This document shows, piece by piece, positions 1 through 46,700 of a stretch of 64,000 nucleotides of DNA (the stretch's first letter is position 1; each line of letters begins with the position of its first letter). The DNA is from Acanthornis magna (Eukaryota; Chordata; Aves; Passeriformes; Acanthizidae). The notes beneath the pieces were generated by a model, which did no database searches, was not told where the DNA came from, and was given only the letters and a program-made list of their open reading frames with translations. Position numbers and translations under genes: made by a program. The DNA is taken from positions 186,001-250,000 of the forward strand of contig JAWUZG010000336.1 in the NCBI GenBank assembly GCA_036785705.1. The letters run 5' to 3'.

Positions 1-392
1 ATCCGTCCTCCTAGTGTCTGCCCAGACTAATAGTAACAATAGTGACAATATCTGTTCTTTTGCAGTTTGGAAACCAGACCCTTTTTGTGGAAGTATTGCC
101 TGAAGGTTAATAAGATTTATCTCTGATTTTCTCATGTTTTGCAATACTGTATAGTAAGTTATATTTAAAGTTATGATGTAACTTTACAGTGAGTTATAAA
201 TATTTATTTGAATATTAAATATTTTTACCAATGGATCAAAAATGTGATTGCAGTAAGAGTGATTTTTAATTATACTACTTAAAGTAATTCCTCTTAATGG
301 TTAGTAAGACAGAAATTTAAAGCAAATTCTTGCTACAAATAACACACTAGAGACTTCTTTTTTGTGGGTTTGCCTTGTTTGGTTTTTTGCAG
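1..392 (+). other. SVEP1: Partial SVEP1 intron upstream of the first visible exon
   Basis: AT-rich intron sequence ending in a pyrimidine-rich tract and the acceptor AG at 391-392. I see no exon or repeat in it. Confidence 0.7.
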
Positions 393-35279
<34,887 letters not shown>

Positions 35280-36744
35280 CATCAGAATGGCAGTTCTACA
35301 TTCAGATATCTTTCTTCAGCCTAGGCACCAGGGCTTGGAATCTAATGCATTGTAAATCAAATCCATTGTTTCCCTTCCCCTACCCCTTCCCAGCTCCCTT
35401 GTTTTGTATTTTATTTTGTGATACATTTTTGCAATACCTTTCAATTTTTAAAGAAGTCCTTTGTATTTTTCATTTACAAAAGTATTATCAAATATATGCT
35501 GCTACACAGATGTCATACACACATACACATAACAAATGTAAAGATTCCTAAGTCCACTGAGGAAGTGGTTGTTTAAAGTGAAGTCTCTCCCATTTCTTGC
35601 ATTAAGTGATCTAATTAAACTGTACTATACTGCCTGCCATGATTAAACAGAATATGGCAATTCTGCTTTCCTGCTGCCAAAGCATACAACATCCAGCAAC
35701 TCAACAGTAAAGACTGTTACACAAGGCTGAATGAGCTGTTAAACTCTGCATTGGGCCTGTCTCTGAACTTCCATTGGTAAAAATTATAACTGCATGTGAT
35801 AAAGTCTGTGTTGTAACCACAGGTTCTGGTGAGCATAAGAAGATTCTGCAGTGTAGTTTATGTGACATTAATTTTATTGGAGAGTGACTTAATGGAAGGC
35901 ATTGGCATTAATTTAACCTGAGATTTCTTGGTAAAATAGTCAAAAAATATAAAAAAGATGAGGGAACATCATCTCATTCAGAGAAGAATGGACTAAGTCT
36001 AGCCAAAAAGAGCCTTTAAAGCTTTCTGACCTACAGGCATTCCAGGTGTAGCTCTAAGCTGGACAATCCAGGATCCAGCAGTAGAAAGCAGGCAGATTTC
36101 TGAAATTTGTACTTTCCATTTGCCGTGGGACTCATCACCTGCCTGTAACCACCAACCCTTTCCTATGTAAATGAAGTACAGCAGCTAGCAGCTATCTACT
36201 AGGTGAATGTTTTTGATATCTGGGGTTTGGGTCCCAATATTTGACTGCCCCTGAGATGGAGAGAGAAGGCACCAGTTATGTTCACAGGTGAAAGTTTGCT
36301 GTCCGCTTGACAAAAGGTTGCATTTTTGTTATGCAGAACCCTCAGAGAACTGGAAAAGGCCTCTCTGGAGAACACACACAGGCAGAAGTGCTCAGTTGAC
36401 TGAGAAATACTGAGAGGACACATGCTATCAGATTTCTCATTCTCAGACTGGTGATCCCATTGCATCTGAGAAAAACAAGCACCTGAGTGCCATCATTAAG
36501 TCATGCTCTGATGGATTGAAATGCTAAGATTTATGATCACATAGGGTGGTGCAATTACAAGGTGGAAATCACATGCAATTTTGAAGTCACGTGTTTGGTA
36601 ATTGCCATCTGTTGGCAAAAAAGTCTGATCTATGAAAAAAGATCTTAGAGTCAGAACATGAGAGTCATTGATCAGAAGCTCCATTTTTCCCAGTAATAAT
36701 AGAAAAGTGTAACTTGCAGTCATCACTGGGAAAGAAAAAGGAGA

Positions 36745-36750
36745 AATAAA
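36745..36750 (+). promoter_or_regulatory. SVEP1: Possible proximal polyadenylation signal AATAAA
   Basis: Canonical hexamer in GAGAAATAAATTTT, about 1.47 kb after the stop codon. The downstream sequence is only moderately T-rich. Confidence 0.3.
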
Positions 36751-37798
36751 TTTTACCTTCTGTAGCTTCCTATTCCTGCTTAGTTACCCTCCAGATAAAG
36801 AGTGTGCACAACTGCCCCACCCCCTTTATGGATGTACCTTCCTTTTATGCATGAACCCTGATACCAGAAAATGATAAGACACCAAAATGAGCTCACAGTT
36901 ACGGTAACAGGGCTCTAGTAAATACTGACACATAACTGATGGCTGTTAGCCCAAGACCAGAAATGGGGAAGAAAGAAAAAAACAAAGTTGTGAGCCATTA
37001 GGAGCTTTCAGCCAATTAAAAGAAAAGCAGATAGTAAAGAATAGGAGTCATTAGGGGATCAAATTAATGTGAATGTAGATTCCTTCCCAGTGGGAGCTGC
37101 TACCAGCTGAAGAGTTGTGGTTTAAGCTCCCACAACCTTCTTTTTCTTATGGATTCTGCTATCACATAGCAAAAATCTTCTGTCTCCCAGCTCCACAGCC
37201 ATCAATGTTTACAGCTTTGACTGAAGTTAGTGTTCAGTAATGTCCACATTTCAACACACAGTCACCACCATTTGTAGGCACTTTGTTCCTTGACTTCCTT
37301 GCTGCCTTAACAGCAAATGAAGGGAAGCTGCAGAGAGCAACGCAGGACTTCTTAAGGAAGGAGTGCATAAGTGAGAAAAGCAGACCTTTATTTATACATC
37401 ATTCTCATGTTTTTGTCGCTTTTCCAATGTACTTCCCTGGTGTGTCTCCTGACTCTGTCCTGGTCATCTCCAGAGCAGAACAGCAGTGGTGAGGAGGGTG
37501 CTTAGAGCTGGCAGGACATTGCTGGAGAGTTTAAGGCTGCAGAATAGCTTCTAGCACCCGAGCTTCACACTAGTGACTAGTACATGGAGTCCCAGGATCA
37601 ACCCAGTCAACATGTTTTGTAAGGAGATGTGGTGTTAGGACAGAATAGCTGAAACTAGAGGCTGTTATATTAGTGCTATAGATGATGTTTTGATACTTGC
37701 TGGAATACTTTCCCTCCCTACCCAGTACTGTATTGTCATTTATGTCACTGCTTGTTGTGTGTTTTAAACGACTTCCATGTGATGCACTTTACACTGTA

Positions 37799-37804
37799 AA
37801 TAAA
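37799..37804 (+). promoter_or_regulatory. SVEP1: Likely distal polyadenylation signal AATAAA of SVEP1
   Basis: Canonical hexamer in CACTGTAAATAAAGTTGCAC, about 2.5 kb after the stop. It is followed by T/G-containing sequence and lies at the end of repeat-free sequence. Preferred as the main 3' end. Confidence 0.5.
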
Positions 37805-37822
37805 GTTGCACCCTGTTTAGTA

Positions 37823-40800
37823 CCTATATAGAGGCAACATTGCATTCTTTTCATAATGCTTTCCAACAATGCTATTAACCTACCCTTTAGGATCTGCTAG
37901 CAAAGACCAGAGAAATGGACCTCAACTCAAGCAAAAAGAGAAAATAATTGCCAGCAATCTTAAAAGGCTGTGTTGGATTAATCCAGCTTTGATCTGCAGA
38001 TAAAAATGCAGTTAGCAGCTAATTTTTCAAATCCTTTCTGCTGCTAGGGCATATTTTAAAACCTTTAAGGGCCAAATTTACCACTGGCATAAAGAGACAG
38101 ATTAAAACCTGCTTGACTCGCTACTGATGGACATATAGCTTGTTTTATTCTACACCAGTACTGGAATTTTTAAAGCGATGGAGATACCCATATTCCTTGA
38201 GAGGTGAGGTAAAGAATAAGAAGAAAGAAAACTTTGTAACTCAAACACCACTCCTCCAAACAAGAAGCACATATAACAGTCAAAAGATGTAGGATGTGAA
38301 GTTTTTGGAGGTGATTTAAGCCTTTCAGTGTTTTGATACACAGGCATAAGTGGAGATTTGGAAGTACAGAGGTGGTCAATGTTTGAAAGCCTTTCCCTAA
38401 GCCAGCAACTCAAAAGGTGGTGTGAGGTTACTGATAGTTTTGTTAATGAAACCCTGAAATTTTATGTATATCTTAAAGAAAATATAGAAATTTGTATTTC
38501 ACATTTGCAGTACTTTAAATACTGGTAATAATCCTGAGTGGGAACAGCTGGACTGCCTGCGCATGTGGACTCAGCACTTCTGCATGCTCCAGAAAACACA
38601 GAGAACTGCCTTGTTTCAAAGGTAGGGTGGTAAGAGCAGACTCTTTCCCTGGCCCTGTTCTCTCTGTTGTGAACACTGAACAAGCTAAAACTCTGAAGGG
38701 AGTCTACTGACACCTATGTCTCTCTTCTTGGAAGTACACTGGGAAATGTTTGAGTGTTGACTCTGATGTCACGGGGGCACTGGACAGGGTTAGTGTGTGC
38801 CAGCAGTTGTTACCATGAGGAGCTGCATTTTTTACCTTAACAAACTGACCAGAGGTCTTTTTGCATCTCAACATAGGAATAGTTTGTGCTTCTCTGAATT
38901 GTCTTAGAGCAGTTTGGATCCTCACTGCAGAAAGCATCCCTGTTGCCTTTACTGCAGTGCAGGTCCTTTCTGGGAGAACATACCCTGACCACACATTTCC
39001 AGCAGCAAGAGACAGGAATTGCAGTACCCAGAGGCAGGCCAGGTGGAATATGCAGTATCATTATTGATCTGTTTCTCTATGGTTATTTCCATTCATGCAT
39101 GTGATGCAGAGCACTTCTTCACATATCCATCCCATTTATGGTCCTGCTCCTCTCCCAGGAGCAGGGCTGTACTTCCATCACCCTTGCTTTCTAGGCTGAC
39201 ATGTTGCTAGTGCCTTCCAATATCAAGGTCTGCAGGCTTGCCGCCTCTCCCTGCTGAGCTTGGAGTATTACAAAAGCTGATACTCTTCACAAGCTGATTG
39301 ACGTGGTTCTTGAGCACAGGCTTGTCCATCCTGCCAGATGTCCCTCCTGTGGATGGACGAGCATGACCCCTTTGTGCTGTAAGAAGCATCATGCACATCC
39401 TGGTGAATAGGACACTGGAGTTTCTCCCAGCCAGTGGCAGATCGAGCCCCCACAAGAAAGTCACTTTAAGTCTTCCCGTTTTGCAGATCAGAAGAGGCTA
39501 CCTTCTCCCCCAAGATGCTGCAAATTTAAAAACACAGATGAGATTTAAGCATGATTATAATCTTTACTAACATTAGCCCTTCTGCAGATGTCACCTGCAC
39601 ACCTCATTGCTAGCTCAGTCAACAAGCATGAACCTTAATCTTTTTAGTCATGCGTAATTGCTGAATGTAAATCTTCCTCCAGACTAGCACCAGTTCTGTT
39701 TGGACCCAGAGCGTGCATGCAGGCAAAGGCCCAAAAAGGAGGCTGCTGGGCAAGGACAGGTTGTTACTGTGATGCTGCTGGCCTGCACATGTAGCAAACC
39801 AGGAGCATGGTGAGGACTGACCCTGCATCTCCACTCAGTACTCTACTCTCCTCAGTGACAACTTTGCCATGATAAATCCTAGCAGTGTCAGGAAATATAT
39901 ATGTCTGTTGTTACGCAACCAGGTGGAAAAGAACAATCACAGCAGTCACCATTCCCAGCCCATCCATACCCCACAAACAAATCCAGGACTTTCCTGGCTG
40001 CCTCTTAATCATGCCTTCCCTTCCTTCCCCCTCCTAGCTGTTTCCTTTGTACAGTCCATTTATTTTGCTTTGTTTTCAATAGGTTGGCTGTAGTACTTCC
40101 TTCTCAGTTGGGAGTGGCACGATTTTTTGCAGCCAACTCAGAAGTGACCAGGATTCATTGGGTGTGAAGCCAGCAACCCCACTGGCTGGGAGGCAGGCAC
40201 AGTGGGAAAGGTGATGAAGCTCTGCAATTGCTGGTGCAGGCAGCCTCTGCAACACACAATGGCAGCCCTCTGGAGCTGAACACTCCTCCAGCTGCTGCTG
40301 CCTTGCCTTGCCTTGCCATCCCTTCTTCTTGCACTCCTTGGCCAAGCTTTTCATTTTACAGATACAGGTTACGCTTGCAGCTGCTGGGGGCTGTCTGCAT
40401 TTTCCAGGCAGACACCGAAGGCGCAGAGCAGAGGCATATCCAGATCTGCTTGCAATAGCTGTGGAGAAGATGCTGTTCCCTTCTCCCCCTGCACCGCAGC
40501 AGCCCAGGGTTGCCCTTTTCCCTGATGGCTGCTCCACTGCTGTGGCTCACGACAGATTTCTGAATCTATCCTTGTGCAGCTCTGTCCACGGGCTGCAGTT
40601 TCATAGGCAAGGTCATGAGCAGGGTCCTGGGCTGGTGTAGAGGACACGAGTCCAGTGATATGCAGAGACACGATCTACCTCGTGTGTGCAGGAGGAAGGT
40701 CCCTAATATTGTTCAGTACCAAGGGAATTATTAAGGGAATTACTGCTCTTGACTGCTTCTGGAGGGTGCAATATCAACTGACAGCCTCCAAGACACATAT

Positions 40801-42798
40801 AGCACCAAAGCCAGGCTGCATACCCATCCCTGGCTCAGCTGGGGAGGCAGACAATTCCTCAAGGAAAGGATAGGTTAACAACAATCACTGCAAAAACCAC
40901 AACCTTGGAGTTGGACCTTGTCCTGGCTCCACCCCTGCTTGCCCACCCTGGGAGAGGGTAGAGCCAGGCAGTAACGCAAGGACATGTGAGCCTACGAAGG
41001 ACCATAGCCCATTCCCGGAAAGTAGAATGCGGGCAGAAATGCCTGCAGTGGTTACTGGTGGTGCTGAACAGGGACAGTCTTACAGCTCTGCCCAGGGAGA
41101 GCCTGGACACATACTCTAGACCCATCTAACCTAGCATGGGGTATTTGGGGAATTCCCAAATGTTAATGGAGGTTTTTACATGCTGGAAAAAAAAGGGATG
41201 GCAAAATGGAAGGCTGTGTGGTATGACAAGAATGGAAACCTCAAGAAAGCTGCAGTTTAGAAAGCACTTAAGTATATGGTCGTGTCATACAACCATTAAG
41301 GGTACTTAATTGCACCTATGCAGTTAAAAACACATTTAAGCATTCTTCTGGGCTGCAGCCTTAGTCATTACAAGATTATAATAAATGTGAAAAACTGTGT
41401 CTGCCCTGCAGACACTGGTGAGATGGCTGCTAAGTGCCTGGCACTGAATATTTGCCATCAGCTGAATGCAGAAAGGTGATATAAGAGGTGGCTGCCCAGT
41501 CAGGTGTTGGTAGGCCAGATGTCTGGTTTGATTTTATTAAATAGCTTGATTAACAGTCTAGAGTAAGGGATAAACAGCTCATTAATTAATCTTGTTTATT
41601 GCAGGGAGGTGCTGTAAGCACCTGCAAGAATAAATTATGCAAAGGAAGGATAATCATATTAAAGGGAAATTATGTGAAATTAAAGTTAGAAGTGACAAGT
41701 CAGTCCTTCCCGAGGAGGGGGGGGAGGGAAAAAAAAAAAAGAATGTGCCACCGGGGAGGGAAGAAAGTGTGAAAGTGTGAAGGCAGCCTGGTGACCTGTC
41801 TATTCCCACCCACACTTACTTTGGGTTTCATGCTTGGGAACAAGCAACATCAGCAGAGTCCTAGGCAGATGAGAGGAGAGCAAAACAAAGACTAGCCCAC
41901 AGCACAGGGCAGATGCAGCAACAGAGCTTGTGTGAATTTTGTTTCATCTTAGTTTTCATGCCACAAGGGTATGATTTCTCTCTGGCCAGTACCAGTGAGA
42001 TAATGTTGCTGCCATTCCCGTGTGTGCTGGCATATGAAGCTGGCAGTTGGTGTCTACATGGGAGGAGGAGAAATGTCACAAAGTCTGGAGTTGCAATGCT
42101 CTGAAATGGCAGATAAATATGGGAAGATAAACACAGCCAGGCAGGGTGGGCAATCAGACCCTGCTCATGCCACCAAGGATCACACTGCACTGCACCTGCT
42201 GAGAGTGCGATTTTGCAACATAAATGTTCCAGAAGCATGGGGTTCCTCTGGTTGCATCCCTGGTAAGATTACATAAACCAGATATGAGTAGCTGCCGTGT
42301 ATAAGTACTGCATTTGAGGACGCTTAAGAGACAAGTCACTGATGGTGGCTATGGGGTTATATTAAAAAAAAGATTGAAAACAAGTAGAGCAGATATCCCA
42401 CTGCACCAAAAAGCATGCATGTTTTCTGGGTTACCTGTGGGTTGGACTCCCTCTAAGGAAACACTGGACTTGATGAGTTAGTGTAAAACAAGGCATAATA
42501 CATCATAATAAACATACTGTACAGTCAGAAAGCTCAATCCACTAGGTTTCTTATATTTCTCCTTCCAAGAAGCAAGGTTTTGTTTAAACTTTTAGGTTAT
42601 TCATGACAAGAGGCAGAAGTAGTATAGAATGCAGTGTGGCTGGGGATGAATGACTCATTACACAGACAGTGGCACTGAAAACCATCAAGCACTTAAGGAT
42701 CCTTAGAAGAAGGAGCCCTGCCTATCCACTTATATTTCCCAGAAGATCTATAATTGGGCCTTAGGACAATAGAGGTAGAAGCAGCCCAGCAAAAGTGA
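37823..42798. other. Intergenic, no gene recognised
   Basis: Short open frames on both strands lack domains, splice logic or homology I recognise. Small local features include a CCTTG tandem stretch near 40300-40317 and a G-run followed by an A-run at about 41727-41750. No transposon could be assigned. Confidence 0.6.
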
Positions 42799-43735
42799 AT
42801 CACAGAATCACAGAATTGTTAAGGTTGGAAAATAGCTTTAAGAACATTGAGTCCAGCTGTTAATTTTGTATTACCAAGACCACCACTAAACCAAGTACCA
42901 CATTTACATGTCTTTTAAATACCTCAAGGGATGGTGACTTCTGGATAGCTGTTTTCAATGCTTGGCAACCTTTTCAGTGAAAAAAATTTTACTAAAATCC
43001 AGTCTAAACCTCCCTGGTGCAACTGGAGCCTGTTTCCACTTGTCACTTGTTATCTGGGACCAGAGGATGACCCTTACCTGGCCACAACCGCCTTTCAGGC
43101 AGTTTTCTCTTCTCCAGGCTAAACACCCCAGTTCCCTCAGTCAATCCTCATGTGACTTGTGCTCCAGAACCTTCCCCAGTTCCACTGCCCTTCTCTGGAT
43201 GTGGTCCAGCACTTCAATGTCTTTCTTGCGGTGAGATGCACAAATGTGGGCACAGCCCTCAAGGTGGGGCCTCACCAGTGCCCAGAACAAGGGGGATGGT
43301 CACTGCCCCATGGTCCTGGTCTGAAACTATTGCTGATACAGGCTAGGATTCCACTGTCGCTCCCAAGAAGGACACCCGAGCTCACTGCTGGCTCATGTTC
43401 AGCCAGATGTTGACCCACAACCCATGGTCCTTTTCTGCTCAGCAGCTTTCCAGCCACTCCTCCTGTCATCATGTGAGGTTGTTGTTACCCAAGTGCAGCC
43501 TCAGGCACTTGGACTTGTTTAACCTCACACAATTGGCCTTAGCCCATCATTCCAGACTGTCCAGATCCCTCTGCTGAGCCTTCCAGCAGATCAACACTCT
43601 CACCCAGCTTGGTGTCATTTGCAAACTGACTGCAGGTGCAGTCAGTGCCTACATCCAGATCATTGATAAAGATTTTAAACAGTACTGATCCCAGCACTGA
43701 AACCTGGGGTACACCACTAGGGACCATTTCCCCTT
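42799..43735 (-). mobile_element. CR1 LINE 3' portion with decayed reverse-transcriptase remnant
   Basis: The plus strand begins TCACAGAATCACAGAATTG, the complement of the 8-bp ATTCTGTG repeat that ends CR1 elements. It continues through the usual 3' region. The minus strand at 43539-43727 reads [20 protein letters not shown] and FANDTKLG, the CR1 reverse-transcriptase core. The FADD motif has become FAND and the PQG motif PQV. It is 5'-truncated and dead. Confidence 0.9.
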
Positions 43736-46700
43736 GAGTTATAGTGTTGTTATTCTACTCTATATGACTGCCTTTCAGCTCAAGTACCCTGACGACAACT
43801 GATCTTAGTATTAAAGACTGAGGCAAAGGATACATGGATTAGGCTTGCACAGGGACTTGCCTTCACTGGTGGTAAGTCAAGTTCCCTGTCAGACCCAAAA
43901 AGGCTCGGGACCCTGTCACACTTGACATGTACCTGGGTGCAGAGTCTCCCTCAGTCCTGTCCTCAGCACCGGTGGGTGCCTTTGGACCCAAAACCAGCAG
44001 CAGATATCCCCAGCAATCAGTATTCATAGTTCGGCAAATTCCCTTCTGTGTAGTTTAATGAAATTCAAATCAAACCAAGGATTAGTATCTATATGAGGCA
44101 TCAGTGGGCTAGAGCAGGAAATAGCAGCCAGGGTGACTAGCTGTCAAGGGGCGACAAGACCACAACTGGATTTTCCACATAGTGCAACACCCCAAAAAAT
44201 TCCATTGGAAAATAAAGTGACTTGGGCGTCACTTAATCCAGTAAATCTCTGCTATCAGAAAACCTTCATGGCTGATATTCCCCATCAGATTAGTTCTTTT
44301 TATACCTCCCTCATGCACATACATGTGCACAGAGGAGCCACTGTCTGCCACTTGTGGGGAAACAGTGCCGACTCTTGTGGCAGCTCCACATCTCCTTAGG
44401 CATGGATGGAGAGTGGGTTGCAAGGGACAAACCAGACCAGCTGCTCATAGTTAAAGTGACTTCTCCTAATTTAGAACATTGAAAGCCTGTTGGTGGGAGG
44501 TTTAGTTGTGCTCTGCCTGTGCAGGCATGGTGAGGCAGGCAGGCAGGCATCTTCAGGACTGCAGAGCAGTGAGTCAGATGCACAGTAACCAGTGCCCTGC
44601 AGCCTTGCAGGGGCAGCACTGCTCCACCCAGCAGCCACATGGAGAAGCAATGCCCAGTGCATCATTGCAGCTGCTCTGGTGGAACTCTCTACAGGGGTTA
44701 TATCTCCATAGAGCTTGGGTGCCACCTACCTCCCCAGAGGGATGTTTCAAGGCCAAGAGTGCCACACCACCTGCAGAAAGCAGGGACGCTCTCACCCAGC
44801 AGGGAGCAGGGCAAATGGGACCCTGAGCAGACAACTTCTGAGGGGTCATGTGAGGGTAAGTCAGTCTCCAGGGCAACAAAGCTGTTGTCCCTGTGCAGAC
44901 TGACTGGAAGCTCTCTCGAACTAGCATGCAGCTGTCATGTCAAAACCCGGGGTTGGCCTCCAAGAGCAATGCTGTGTCCTGTGTGGTATCCTGCCATACA
45001 GTAACAGGGCTACAGAACTTCTTGGTCCCCTGCATTCAAAGGCAGAGCCGGGTGCCAGAGCAGCAGCCCAGGCTTTTTCATAAGGGTGCCAGAAGCTCAG
45101 TGCCACCCCTGCCTGGATATGGTGGGTTGATGGGATGGATGCTGCTGCTGCGCTTTGTTCCTGCCTGTACCCGTATGTTGCTGCAGCTGGGTTGGTTTTG
45201 TCACTCTTCTTCTGAGAAGATGAAGTGTGGATGTCACTTGGTGTGACACCAGGATGCTGTCCTGAGTGTCAGATCCTCTTCAGATGGGCGTGAGCTTGGC
45301 CAATTTGCAGACCACAACCACATGTAATTAATTTCCATAGCAAGACTTGCAGGTACTAATGTCATCTACAAAGATGGAGAAACTAAAGCACAGGTATCAG
45401 GTAATCTGCCCAGCCATGCACTGGAGATGGAGAGATACAGTCTGGGCTGGAGCTGGGACTTTCCAGTTCCTCTCCCAGGCTGTACTGCTGCCAGCCCATC
45501 TCTCTGAAGCAGAGCTTGTACTCAATGGCTGCTGGGGCTCTCAAAGGTGTGGTGAGGTGTCTGAGGATGCAGGAGGAAAAGTGCCACATGTCACCACTAC
45601 CAGGGTACCCTCTGTCTCAAAGGCAGACAGAGTAGTATTCAAGAAGTCTTGGGGGAGCCGCATGCCCAATCACATAGCAGATCATCAGGACCATAAAAAG
45701 CAGCAAATAACTGGAAGCAGTGAGAAATAAAAAAGATCTGAGTGGACAAAAAGCTGAGTCTTAGGATGTAATGGGTTTGGGCTTTCAGGCTTACCATTTC
45801 CTTTTTGCAAGAGTGCGCAGAGCCTTGCCTGCTGTAGCTCTGGAGGGCTCTGGGCTGCTTAGTCCTCACAAAGTTTCTCTAGAAAATGGCAGGATTTCAG
45901 TTTCCCTTCAGCTCTAGCCACTGCATCAGCAGCACTGCCCACCAGATCAGTTTGTGAGACTGATGCAATCAAATGTGAAGTACTGCAATTGCATATCCTC
46001 TGCTGAAGATGCCTGCTAGAACAGAGGAACAAAAAAAACCCGAAACTCAAAGAAAGCCAGATGTGTCATAAGTTTGTTTCATGGTGTTCAGTCTTGTCTG
46101 GAAAGACCCAGGTCAGACGTGATGTATTCCTGCTTGCTGGGAGGAGGCACTGGGAGCAGTCACCCTGACCCCCAACTACTCACCCAGGACAGAAACAGTG
46201 GAAGGCCTGAGAATAGGCTTTCAGGCCTGCTGATACCTCCCACAGACACAACCCCAAATCTGTCTACCTGTAGCCTGTATTTTGCCTGCAGACACAGCTC
46301 CTGACTCAGACCAGCCTGGCAACCCCACAAGAGAGGGCCCCCATTCCGCTCATGGGAGTAGGGGGATTAGATCCTTCTTCCCCACTGAACAATGCACAGC
46401 TCCCACACCACTGCAGAAAAGAGGTGTACATTGCACTACAATGAGAACCTCCTCTGCCTTCTTCCTGAAAATAGTGCTTGAATCCAGGTACCTGAAAAGC
46501 TTTGCTACCATGGCTAACACAGTCTTTGAGGTTCCTTCTTTGGGGGAATTTTGCTCTGCTCTTGGTGAAAACTGACATTTAGTTGCTGTCTTTTTCCTTG
46601 AACGGGCTATTTTCATTGGTCTTCCTCCAAGGCATCTTTAGGAGGAAGGACTGCTTTTACCATACGAGCAAAGCAAGTACATGCTGCTCTGGTTTGGCCA

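Larger units (their letters stand above)
35280..37822 (+). other. SVEP1: Putative SVEP1 3' UTR
   Basis: The terminal exon continues without a recognised repeat to a strong AATAAA at 37799-37804. An earlier AATAAA at 36745-36750 could give a shorter UTR. The cleavage site near 37822 is inferred from usual spacing; there is no transcript evidence here. Confidence 0.5.
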
